Shown here piece by piece: positions 1 through 7,491 of a stretch of 64,000 bases of DNA. A program made the position numbers and the translations under genes. The notes under the pieces are model-generated. The model saw nothing but the letters and a program-made list of their open reading frames with translations, ran no database searches and was not told where the DNA came from. Numbering within the stretch: position 1 is the first letter of the stretch; every line of letters starts with the position of its first letter. This stretch comes from Nitrospira sp. (GTDB lineage: Bacteria > Nitrospirota > Nitrospiria > Nitrospirales > Nitrospiraceae): NCBI GenBank assembly GCA_016715825.1, contig JADJXO010000001.1, positions 371,001 through 435,000 on the forward strand. The letters run 5' to 3'.

Positions 1-741
1 GCCGTGGAGGCGATGGGTGAGATCAATAAGAGCAGCAAGAAGATTGCCGACATCATTACGGTGATCGACGAGATCGCGTTCCAGACGAATCTCTTGGCCT
101 TGAACGCGGCGGTGGAGGCGGCGCGGGCCGGTGAGCACGGACGGGGTTTTGCCGTGGTGGCGGCCGAAGTGCGGAATCTGGCGCAGCGCTCGGCGACGGC
201 GGCCAAAGAGATCAAGGGATTGATCAATGAATCGATTCAGCGTGTGAGCGACGGGAGCGAGCTGGTCAACCAGTCGGGCAAGACGCTCGATGAAATCGTC
301 AGCTCCGTCAAACGTGTGTCGGACATCATCGCGGAGATCAGTGCGGCGTCCCAAGAACAAGCAAGCGGGCTCGACCAGGTGAACAAGGCCATCATGTCGA
401 TGGATGAGTCGACGCAGCAGAATGCGGCGCTGGTCGAAGAAACGACGTCTGCCGCGCAATCCATGAAGGAGCAAGCCAAAGATCTTATGCAGCAAGTGGA
501 GGCCTTCAAGATTGCCGAATCCGCTCGAGCTGAGATGTCCTCTCAGGTCGTTCGACGGGATGTGCCGCGGCTCGTGCCGAAGTCGCCGTCCAAGAGTTCG
601 GTGCCTATGAAAGAGCATCGGATGCCCGGCAAGGCACCAGGTGCTGCTATGAAACGTCCGCAGGAGAGAGCCCCCGTGGCCCTTGCGGTCGGCAACGGGA
701 AGGATCGGCGGAGCAGCGCCGACGAATTCGATGAGTTCTAG
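1..741 (+). CDS. Methyl-accepting chemotaxis protein, C-terminal part (partial at window edge)
   Basis: This is the end of a chemoreceptor gene cut by the left edge; the frame is open from base 1. The 246 visible residues contain the tip of the cytoplasmic signalling hairpin (DEIAFQTNLLALNAAVEAA, about residues 21-40), the part that contacts CheA and CheW in this family, and then the descending methylation helix. From about residue 160 the sequence becomes a Pro/Lys/Arg-rich linker and ends DEFDEF. That end fits the loose aromatic-x-x-aromatic tail used by some receptors to tether CheR or CheB. The tip is almost identical to those of the two receptors further downstream, so the three are close paralogues. 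The sensor half lies outside the window, so the ligand cannot be inferred. Confidence 0.95.
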   Translation, partial: AVEAMGEINKSSKKIADIITVIDEIAFQTNLLALNAAVEAARAGEHGRGFAVVAAEVRNLAQRSATAAKEIKGLINESIQRVSDGSELVNQSGKTLDEIVSSVKRVSDIIAEISAASQEQASGLDQVNKAIMSMDESTQQNAALVEETTSAAQSMKEQAKDLMQQVEAFKIAESARAEMSSQVVRRDVPRLVPKSPSKSSVPMKEHRMPGKAPGAAMKRPQERAPVALAVGNGKDRRSSADEFDEF

Positions 742-762
742 TGTTCGTGAAATGCGTCGGGT

Positions 763-829
763 GTGAAGCGTGAAACGTGAAGCGTATTTCGTTTCCGGAT
801 TCGGACGCTTCACCCTTCACGTTTCACGA
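763..829 (+). repeat. Palindromic GTGAAGCGT element, copy 1
   Basis: Imperfect palindrome downstream of the chemoreceptor stop. The inner arm CGTGAAGCGT (776-785) pairs with CGCTTCAC (806-813) around a 20-nt loop ATTTCGTTTCCGGATTCGGA. Outer arms GTGAAGCGTGAAACG and its complement extend it. The same arms and loop recur at 7005, 15182, 15691, 17115 and 18443, in both orientations. It could act as a transcript 3' hairpin, but it lacks a T-tract. Confidence 0.85.
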
Positions 830-1354
830 GGCGAAGACGGCGAGCGGCAGCTGGAAGTCAGGTAGGAGCGGGGTGGATGGGGTTTCATTGGCTTCCCGCG
901 AAAGCTCGGCGGATGACCTCGAAGAATTCCAACGGAATCATCATGGTCGGCACATCATCGTGACGCTCATGTCGACCTGAGATGCAGTGGCCAGGTTGGG
1001 GGTCACCGCAAACCTGCCTATACGCCAGACCGCCAGACATCACCATCTGTGCCGGACAAGCGGCCGCACCGTGCGGGCTGGGTCACGGCCTTCCATGTTT
1101 TATCTGATGTAATCACTAGGGTCATAGGGAGAGACGATTGGCCCTATGGGGGGGGAGTGGAAAAATGATAGACACTGAAAAGCATAAATGAATAATATGG
1201 GCTGAATGTATAAGGCTGAAAGTCAGGGTACTTTCAACATCCACCAATTCACGCTCATCCAGCCCTGCCCCGTGCGTACCTGCGTAGGCAATTCCGTTCA
1301 ATTCGATCTTGCTGGCCGGCCCGAGCTCCTCGCGCTATCCGTTGGAGGTTCCTG
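830..1354. other. Non-coding stretch with possible receptor-tail relic and an inverted repeat
   Basis: No convincing gene. A short frame at 895-930 reads SRESSADDLEEF, resembling the end of the preceding receptor (DRRSSADEFDEF) but without a stop; it may be the relic of another receptor tail. At 1123-1148 CATAGGG and CCCTATG form a 7-bp inverted repeat with a 12-nt loop in an A/T-richer stretch, a possible operator or promoter region for the sensor kinase. The kinase start at 1355 is preceded by a good Shine-Dalgarno sequence, GGAGG, at 1344-1348. Confidence 0.4.
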
Positions 1355-4057
1355 ATGGTCGGTAAGGAACCTCACGGGTACCGATCCCCGAATCGCCCTC
1401 ACAGTGAGAGTGCGCAGGGCGTCCGCAATCCGACGGATGGATTCCCTGCAGATCCGGCGGCTTGTTCACTCATTGATCAGGATCTGCTGGATGCGTATAC
1501 CGCCGTTCAAATGGCCATGGAGGGGATTGCAAAGATCGATGACGCCGGTCGATATGTCTTTGTGAACCAGCAATATGCCGCCCTGTTGGGCTATCGTCCG
1601 GACGAATTGGTCGGGCAATCCTGGGAGGGCACCGTGCATCCGGATGACCGACCATCCGTCAAGACAGCAGTCGCCCGGATGCGTGATGGCGGGAAAGCAG
1701 AGACGGACATTCGTAGGGCGAAGAAAGACGGAGGACTCCTCGACGAGCATGTGGTGCTGGTCAGACAGGATGGATCCGGGGAGAGAACGTCCGGCCATTT
1801 TTGCTTCGTATGGGATGTGACGGAACGAAAACGGGTCGAAGCCCTTCACAAGGCGGAAAAGCAGGCGTTGGAGCTGGTCGCAAAGGGGGAGACCCTTGAG
1901 AGCGTGCTGGGATTTGTCTGCCGGGCGGTCGAGGGGCTTGCGCCTCCCATGCGCTGTTCCGTCATGCTGGCGGATGACGATGGGACGCATCTGTCGTTGG
2001 CAACGGCGCCCAACCTCCCGGATGAGTACAATCACGCCATTCAGAAGATTTCCATCGGACCGACGGTTGGGTCGTGCGGCAGTGCGGCCTACTTTCAAAA
2101 ACCGGCCATCGCGGCGGACATTGCGACAGATCCCGCGTGGAAGCACTACGCCTCCGTGGCACTGGCCCATGGGCTGAGGGCCTGTTGGTCGCTGCCGGTC
2201 ATCAGCTCTGCCAACAGGCTGCTCGGAACACTCGCGGTCTACCATAATGAACCGCGCGCGCCTCAGCCGACCGATTTGAAAGTCCTCGGACAGGTCAGTC
2301 AGATTACTGCCATCGCCATCGAACATGCCAGGATGAGCGAGGCCTTGCGCGAAAGCGAAGCGCGGTTCCAGGCCTTTATGCGTCATAGTCCGGCCATCAC
2401 CTTCATCACGGATAAGATTGGTCGGCATCTCTATGTGAATGATCAGTTCGAGCGTCGGTTCGGTCTCTCCAAGGAAGAGGCCAAAAGGAAGACCGTCGCG
2501 GACTTTCTGCCGGCCGATATTGCGACAAGACTCCGTGAGAACGATCAGGTGGTGTTCTTGTCCGGGAAGGCACGTGAGAGTGAGGAACTCATCCCGGTTC
2601 AAAACGGCACGGATCATCATTGGCTGGTCATCAAGTTCCCGATTGAGGTTGAACAAAGGCGACTGCTCGGTGGCATGGCCATCGACATCACTGAGCGGAA
2701 GTCGCTTGAACGAGCGAGCCAGGACCAAGCCGATCGTCTTCGTCTGGCGATGGAGATTGCCAGATTGGCCACCTGGGACTGGAATATCCTCACCAACCAG
2801 GTCATGTGGTCGGAGAACTGTGAAGAGGTGAAGGGGTTGCCTCGCGGCTCGTTCGACGGGACCTTTGAAGCCTATCAGCGACTCGTCCATCCGGAGGACC
2901 TGCCGGGGTTGCTCGCAGCGATCGAAGGCGCACTCAGCGGTCCGCAGCTCTACCACACGGAACACCGGATCGTGCCGCCGACCGGCGAGGTGCAGTGGGT
3001 CGAGGGGAACGGCGTGGTGTATCGAGATGAGCTGGGCCGGCCCATTCGGATGGTGGGCACGGTCAGGAACATCACCGAGCAGAAGCGCATGGAACAGGCC
3101 CTCCGGGTGAACGAGGAACGGTACGCCAGGGCCACCGCGGTGGGAAGAGTCGGAGTTTGGGAATTGGATGTGCAGGCAGGCACCTACTATGGTGACAGGA
3201 ATCTCAAAGCGATGTTCGGCTATCAGCCGGACGAGCTGTCAACCGATCCGCTGGTTTGGTTGAACCTGGTCCATCCAGACGATCAATCCATTGCCATGGC
3301 GCACTGGCAGCGCATCGTGAGCCGAGAAGCCGACGAGTATGCCTATGAATTACGCATGATCAGAAAAGACGGCACGGTAATCTGGACCGATATCCGAGGT
3401 CATGCTGTTCGTACTACTGATGGTCAGGTGACGCATCTGATCGGCGCAACGCTTGATATCACGGCTCGCAAGCAGGCGGAGGAGCATCTGCTGTGCACTC
3501 AGTTCGCCATGGATCACGCGGTGGATGCGGTCTATTGGATCGATCCTCACGCCAGGATTCTCTATACCAACGAGGCCGCCAGTGCCATGTTGGGCTATAC
3601 CAAAGAGGAATTCTTGCGCATGACGGTCCATGATCTGAATCCGGACTTTCCGGCGGAGGTGTGGCCTGGGTGGTGGGAGGAGGTCAGAGAGAAAAAGGTG
3701 GTGTCATTGGAGACACGCCATCTGACGAAAGATGGGCGACCAATTCCCATCGATATTCGGGTGGCATTCCTGGCCCACGGTGGTCAGGAATTCCACTGTG
3801 CCTTTGTCCGAGACATCAGCAAACGCAAAGAGGTGGAAGAGAAGGCGCATCGCTCCTTTCGCTTCTGCAGTCTGTGCTGCACACCACTCCGATTCGTGTG
3901 TTCTGGAAAGATCGTGAATCGCGATTTCTCGGGTGTAATCAGAATTTTGCTCGTGATGCGGGGTGTGTTGATGCTCAGGAGATTGTGGGGAAGACTGATG
4001 ATGATCTGGCATGGCATAAACAGGCGGCACTCTACCAGGCCGATGATCGTCAGGTGA
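1355..4057 (+). CDS. Multi-PAS/GAF sensor, N-terminal part of a frameshifted histidine kinase
   Basis: The ORF encodes a cytoplasmic sensory array with no obvious membrane segment. In order it has PAS (about residues 48-157), GAF (170-325), then four PAS/PAC units starting near 335, 459, 588 and 714. Each PAC end shows the usual DxTERK-like motif. The meaningful sequence stops near residue 835 (base ~3855). After that the frame reads Arg/Leu-rich junk to a stop at 4057, while the PAS series continues in the -1 frame in the next ORF. The two are most simply one sensor kinase of about 1,630 residues broken by a single-base indel. Either the sequence has an error there or the gene is a recent pseudogene. 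The ligands are unknown; PAS and GAF domains in such proteins bind small molecules, haem or flavin. Confidence 0.85.
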   Translation: MVGKEPHGYRSPNRPHSESAQGVRNPTDGFPADPAACSLIDQDLLDAYTAVQMAMEGIAKIDDAGRYVFVNQQYAALLGYRPDELVGQSWEGTVHPDDRPSVKTAVARMRDGGKAETDIRRAKKDGGLLDEHVVLVRQDGSGERTSGHFCFVWDVTERKRVEALHKAEKQALELVAKGETLESVLGFVCRAVEGLAPPMRCSVMLADDDGTHLSLATAPNLPDEYNHAIQKISIGPTVGSCGSAAYFQKPAIAADIATDPAWKHYASVALAHGLRACWSLPVISSANRLLGTLAVYHNEPRAPQPTDLKVLGQVSQITAIAIEHARMSEALRESEARFQAFMRHSPAITFITDKIGRHLYVNDQFERRFGLSKEEAKRKTVADFLPADIATRLRENDQVVFLSGKARESEELIPVQNGTDHHWLVIKFPIEVEQRRLLGGMAIDITERKSLERASQDQADRLRLAMEIARLATWDWNILTNQVMWSENCEEVKGLPRGSFDGTFEAYQRLVHPEDLPGLLAAIEGALSGPQLYHTEHRIVPPTGEVQWVEGNGVVYRDELGRPIRMVGTVRNITEQKRMEQALRVNEERYARATAVGRVGVWELDVQAGTYYGDRNLKAMFGYQPDELSTDPLVWLNLVHPDDQSIAMAHWQRIVSREADEYAYELRMIRKDGTVIWTDIRGHAVRTTDGQVTHLIGATLDITARKQAEEHLLCTQFAMDHAVDAVYWIDPHARILYTNEAASAMLGYTKEEFLRMTVHDLNPDFPAEVWPGWWEEVREKKVVSLETRHLTKDGRPIPIDIRVAFLAHGGQEFHCAFVRDISKRKEVEEKAHRSFRFCSLCCTPLRFVCSGKIVNRDFSGVIRILLVMRGVLMLRRLWGRLMMIWHGINRRHSTRPMIVR

Positions 4058-6261
4058 TGGAATCCGGTTGTGCCAAACTAGATTTCGAGGAACCGGGAAC
4101 CACTCAGGACGGCGAGCTGATTTGGTTGCGAACGTCTAAAGTGCCATTGCGTGATGAGCAGGGGTGTGTGATCGGTGTGCTGGGCGTCTACGAGGACATT
4201 ACCGAACGGAAGCAAGTAGACGAAGCCTTACGCGAGAGCCAAGAGCGATTTGAATTGGCTGCGCAGGCTGCGAACGATGGCATTTGGGATTGGGATATTT
4301 TGACAGGAGATCAGTATTGGTCTGAGCGTCACCTGCAACTCTTGGGACTTGAGCGAAGCACCTTTACCCCCACGTATGCTAGTTGGATATCGCTGGTGCA
4401 TCCAGATGATGCCAAGTGGGTACAGCAAGCGACACAGCATCACCTCGACACGCATGAACCCTACGATATCGAAGTGCGGGTAAGGATAAAAGACGGGAGT
4501 TACCGCTGGTTCCGGGATCGAGGCCAGGCGGTGTGGGATGCGTCCGGCCGTCCGGTACGCATGGTTGGTAGCATTTCCGATGTGACGGAACGCAGACAAG
4601 CTGAAGAGGCGATATGGAAAGCCCATGCGGAACTTGAGCAGCGAGTCGTGGAGCGGACGATGGAGTTGGCCGCAGCTAATCGCGCCCTCGAGGAGGAGAT
4701 TGTCCAACGGAAACGAGCAGAAGACCGGCTACAACGGACCCAGTATGCGGTCGATCACGCCGCTGACCAGATTTTCGTCATCGATTCGAACGGACACTTA
4801 CTCGACGTGAATGAGTCGGCCTGCAACCGATTGGGCTATACCAAGGAAGAGCTTCTCACGATGTCGGTGATGGACATCGATCCGGACTTTCCACCGGAGG
4901 CCTGGAACGCATGTTGGGCAGCGGTGACACGAGAGGGCCAGCGTCGCATCGAGACGAGGCATCGCAGCAAGAGCGGCGAGATCTATCCGGTCGAGGTGGT
5001 GGCGAACTACCTGTGCCATAACGGCCAGGAGCTTGACTGTGCGATCGTGCGCGATATTACCGAGCGTAAGCGCGCGGAGGAGCTCGTACGCGCGAGTGAA
5101 CTGCGGTATAAGATCTTGACGGAGGCCACGTTCGACGGCGTGGCCCTCCATGATGAGGGGGTGTTGCTCGAAGTGAATCCCGGTTTGGAACGGATGTTTG
5201 GCTATGGGCCGGGTGAACTCATCGGGCGGTCGATCGTCGACCTCATTGCTGATGAATCCCGAGACATGGTCATCGCCAATATGCGGTCTGGTGTGAACGG
5301 GCCCTACGAAGCCATGGCTCGGCGCAAGGACGGCACGATCTTTCCCGGCGAGGTTGTGGTCCGACCGTATCACTATCGCGGGAAGGAGGTTCGACTCGTG
5401 GCGGGCCGGGACATTACCGAGCGGAAGCATCTCGAGGTGGAACGACTGCGCTATACACACGAACTTGAGCGCCAGGTCGCAGAACGGACGGCTGAAATCG
5501 CCAAGTTGGAATCCCAGCGAGCTCAGACCGAAAAACTCGCCGCAATGGGCCGCTTGGCGGCCGGTGTCGCACACGAAATCAACAATCCCATCGCCGGGAT
5601 CAAGAACGCGTTTACGCTTGTGAAACAGGCCGTGGACCAGGCTCATCCCCACTATGAATTCGTCGGGATGATCGATCGCGAGATCGCACGCGTGTCGTCC
5701 ATCGTGCAGCATATGTACCAACTCTTTCGACCGGAGTCGGGCAAGGCGGAACCGATCGACCTCCAGACCATGACCAATGATATCCAGGCACTCTTCGCCA
5801 AACGGCTGCAACAGCGTCGGCTCACGCTGACCATCGATGTGGATCCCTGTCTTGAACGGCTCTGTGTGCCGCGAGGGGATTTGCTGCAAGTCTTGCTGAA
5901 TTTACTGAATAATGCGATTGATTGTTCCAGGGATGCCGGCCGGATCACACTGATTCTGCGAGTTGAACCGGAGATGATACGGGTTGCGGTGTCCGATGAA
6001 GGCGCGGGCATTCCTCCGGACGTTCTTCCGCACATCTTCGATCCGTTTTATACGACGAAGATGGGGAATGATCAGAAAAACATGGGGCTGGGTCTTTCCG
6101 TCTCGCGGAGCCTGGTGATGGCCATGGGCGCTACGATTGACGTTGAGACGCAGCCGAACCAGGGGTCGATCTTTTCGATTCTGATCCCACGGGATAAGGC
6201 GGTGGTGAGCGTGCGTGAAGCTGAGGACAACCAAAGGGAGGCTGTGATCCATGAGAACTGA
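3661..6261 (+). CDS. PAS histidine kinase, C-terminal part of the frameshifted kinase
   Basis: This frame carries the rest of the sensor kinase; the real homology starts near base 3856, so the first ~65 residues of the ORF are out-of-frame readthrough. Visible domains are PAS (about 67-182), PAS (197-315), a coiled coil (318-360), PAS (360-478), PAS (482-595), then HisKA with the phosphoacceptor His at about residue 638 in VAHEINNP, and a HATPase with N-box NLLNNAID, G1 DEGAGIPP, F-box DPFYTTK and G2 GLGLSVS. No convincing independent start with a ribosome-binding site is evident near 3661. The gene overlaps the next one by 11 nt (6251-6261), so kinase and response regulator are probably translated together as a two-component pair. 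Confidence 0.85.
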   Translation: MAWVVGGGQREKGGVIGDTPSDERWATNSHRYSGGIPGPRWSGIPLCLCPRHQQTQRGGREGASLLSLLQSVLHTTPIRVFWKDRESRFLGCNQNFARDAGCVDAQEIVGKTDDDLAWHKQAALYQADDRQVMESGCAKLDFEEPGTTQDGELIWLRTSKVPLRDEQGCVIGVLGVYEDITERKQVDEALRESQERFELAAQAANDGIWDWDILTGDQYWSERHLQLLGLERSTFTPTYASWISLVHPDDAKWVQQATQHHLDTHEPYDIEVRVRIKDGSYRWFRDRGQAVWDASGRPVRMVGSISDVTERRQAEEAIWKAHAELEQRVVERTMELAAANRALEEEIVQRKRAEDRLQRTQYAVDHAADQIFVIDSNGHLLDVNESACNRLGYTKEELLTMSVMDIDPDFPPEAWNACWAAVTREGQRRIETRHRSKSGEIYPVEVVANYLCHNGQELDCAIVRDITERKRAEELVRASELRYKILTEATFDGVALHDEGVLLEVNPGLERMFGYGPGELIGRSIVDLIADESRDMVIANMRSGVNGPYEAMARRKDGTIFPGEVVVRPYHYRGKEVRLVAGRDITERKHLEVERLRYTHELERQVAERTAEIAKLESQRAQTEKLAAMGRLAAGVAHEINNPIAGIKNAFTLVKQAVDQAHPHYEFVGMIDREIARVSSIVQHMYQLFRPESGKAEPIDLQTMTNDIQALFAKRLQQRRLTLTIDVDPCLERLCVPRGDLLQVLLNLLNNAIDCSRDAGRITLILRVEPEMIRVAVSDEGAGIPPDVLPHIFDPFYTTKMGNDQKNMGLGLSVSRSLVMAMGATIDVETQPNQGSIFSILIPRDKAVVSVREAEDNQREAVIHEN

Positions 6262-7009
6262 GGCACCGCGTATCGTACTTGCCGATGACGAAGAGACCTT
6301 CCGCAGCGCCACGGCGAAGTTGTTGGAGCAGGAAGGGTATCACTGTGATTGCGCGCGGGATTCAGAGGAAGCCAGTCGTCTGTTGACCAGCCGGCACGAT
6401 GCGCTCATTTCCGATCTCCGCATGCCCGGTAATATGGAGTTCGAATTTCTTCGCGATGTGCGTACCCGGTTCCCGACGCTGTCGATCGTCCTGGTAACCG
6501 GCTATCCGTCGGTTCAAACAGCAGTTGGAGCGCTCCGGTTTGCGTTCTCTGATTATCTCCTCAAGCCGGTGGATTGGTTGGAATTGCTTCGGTCGGTGAA
6601 TCAGGCGGTCGAGAAGGCCCGGTATTTGCGCATGACCGAGGTGGCCCGAGAGGACATCGATCGACAGGGGACCGCCGTTGATCATGCGCGGGAGCTCGTG
6701 AATCGAGCCGGCTCGATGGCAAACCAGAGGAGTCTCGCATGGTCGCTCGAGGCATTTCTTTCCCAGAGTGTCGGTAATATCGGGCTTCTCTCTGCAGGGA
6801 TACGGGCGATCGTGGAGGGTTCCCCACAGGGCGAGGTTGAACGGTCCACGGATGTGTGCCGTCTGATGCAATGTCCACGACTCACCGCCTATCGCGAGGC
6901 ACTGGAGAGTACGGTCGACGTGCTGGAGAAGACCAAGTCTTCGTTTCAGTCGAAAGACCTGGGGCTTCTTCGACACAAGATTGAACAGGTGCTCCGCGAA
7001 GATGCGTGA
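6251..7009 (+). CDS. Response regulator, receiver plus helical domain of unknown type
   Basis: The N-terminal 120 residues form a CheY-like receiver with all catalytic positions: acidic pair D12/D13, phosphoacceptor D55 in ISDLRMPG, T83 and K105 in LLKPV. It should be phosphorylated by the kinase it overlaps by 11 nt. The C-terminal ~130 residues are mainly helical and show no helix-turn-helix, GGDEF, EAL or HD motif, so the output is unknown; it may be protein binding. The TGA stop (7007-7009) lies within the start of the next palindromic element. Confidence 0.85.
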   Translation: MRTEAPRIVLADDEETFRSATAKLLEQEGYHCDCARDSEEASRLLTSRHDALISDLRMPGNMEFEFLRDVRTRFPTLSIVLVTGYPSVQTAVGALRFAFSDYLLKPVDWLELLRSVNQAVEKARYLRMTEVAREDIDRQGTAVDHARELVNRAGSMANQRSLAWSLEAFLSQSVGNIGLLSAGIRAIVEGSPQGEVERSTDVCRLMQCPRLTAYREALESTVDVLEKTKSSFQSKDLGLLRHKIEQVLREDA

Positions 7010-7077
7010 AGTGTCGTTCGTGAAGCGAGAAACGTATCTCGTTTCTGAATTCAGTCGCTTCACGTTTCACGCTTCAC
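7005..7077 (+). repeat. Palindromic GTGAAGCGT element, copy 2
   Basis: Same family and orientation as the copy at 763. The arm GTGAAGCGA (7020-7028) and a GAAACG extension pair with CGCTTCACG (7056-7064) and GTTTCACGCTTCAC. The loop has the family core TCGTTTCTGAATTCAG. The element provides the stop codon of the preceding response regulator gene. Confidence 0.8.
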
Positions 7078-7144
7078 ATTCTCCGCCCCACGTTGTCCGA
7101 TAGCCCCCCCCGCCGACGCTCAAGGTTTTCCATCCTCATCCGAT

Positions 7145-7276
7145 AGGTCTACAGCACGTCAACGTATAGAGGTCGGGCGTCAGGCCCGATCGCCTGGGCG
7201 GGCAGGAGAGAGACCTGTCAGTGGAAGGCGCATTCTGGAGTGCACAAGTCTGAGCACTCGGAGATGCGCCTTTTTT
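7145..7276 (+). ncRNA. Candidate structured leader or small RNA upstream of a chemoreceptor
   Basis: The intergenic region folds into a compact set of helices. AGGTCT (7145-7150) pairs with AGACCT (7211-7216) and encloses an 8-bp hairpin, GGTCGGGC (7171-7178) with GCCCGATC (7184-7191). Immediately after comes a strong terminator hairpin with a T-tract. This arrangement, a folded domain followed by a terminator before the ORF, is typical of attenuators and riboswitches, but I recognise no known class. It could also be a free small RNA or the 3' end of the previous transcript. Confidence 0.4.
7225..7276 (+). terminator. Intrinsic terminator
   Basis: AAGGCGCAT (7225-7233) pairs with ATGCGCCTT (7264-7272). 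An inner stem pairs GAGTGC (7238-7243) with GCACTC (7254-7259). The hairpin runs into TTTTTT at 7271-7276. It would end transcription from the response regulator or attenuate transcription into the chemoreceptor gene. Confidence 0.8.
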
Positions 7277-7491
7277 ATTGGTCTATCCCCCCTGAAGGCG
7301 ATTGCCTTTCCAACAGGAGTCACTCACATCCTGCGTGCAGCACATGGATACGATTACGTTGCCCACCGCACAAATCCTGAAGCACCTTCACAGGCCTCAG
7401 GCTTCTCAATTGCGGATTCAGCGTGACCTGGAACACTGGATGGGTGGTAGACGGCCGAGGACTGTGCCTGTCTGATCGTAGGGAGGAACCC

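Noticed and set aside
777..980. Small ORF starting inside the first palindrome
   Set aside because: It starts in the repeat, has no ribosome-binding site, and its only recognisable segment looks like a receptor-tail relic.
1466..2965. 499-residue open frame on the - strand opposite the PAS/GAF sensor
   Set aside because: The + strand frame has clear PAS and GAF motifs; the opposite frame is a codon-bias shadow with no recognisable domain.
3850..3865. Programmed ribosomal frameshift site
   Set aside because: No canonical X-XXY-YYZ heptamer or strong downstream hairpin is evident; an indel is simpler.
4798..5889. 363-residue open frame on the - strand opposite the histidine kinase
   Set aside because: Shadow of the kinase frame, rich in His/Arg/Leu, without domain signs or ribosome-binding site.
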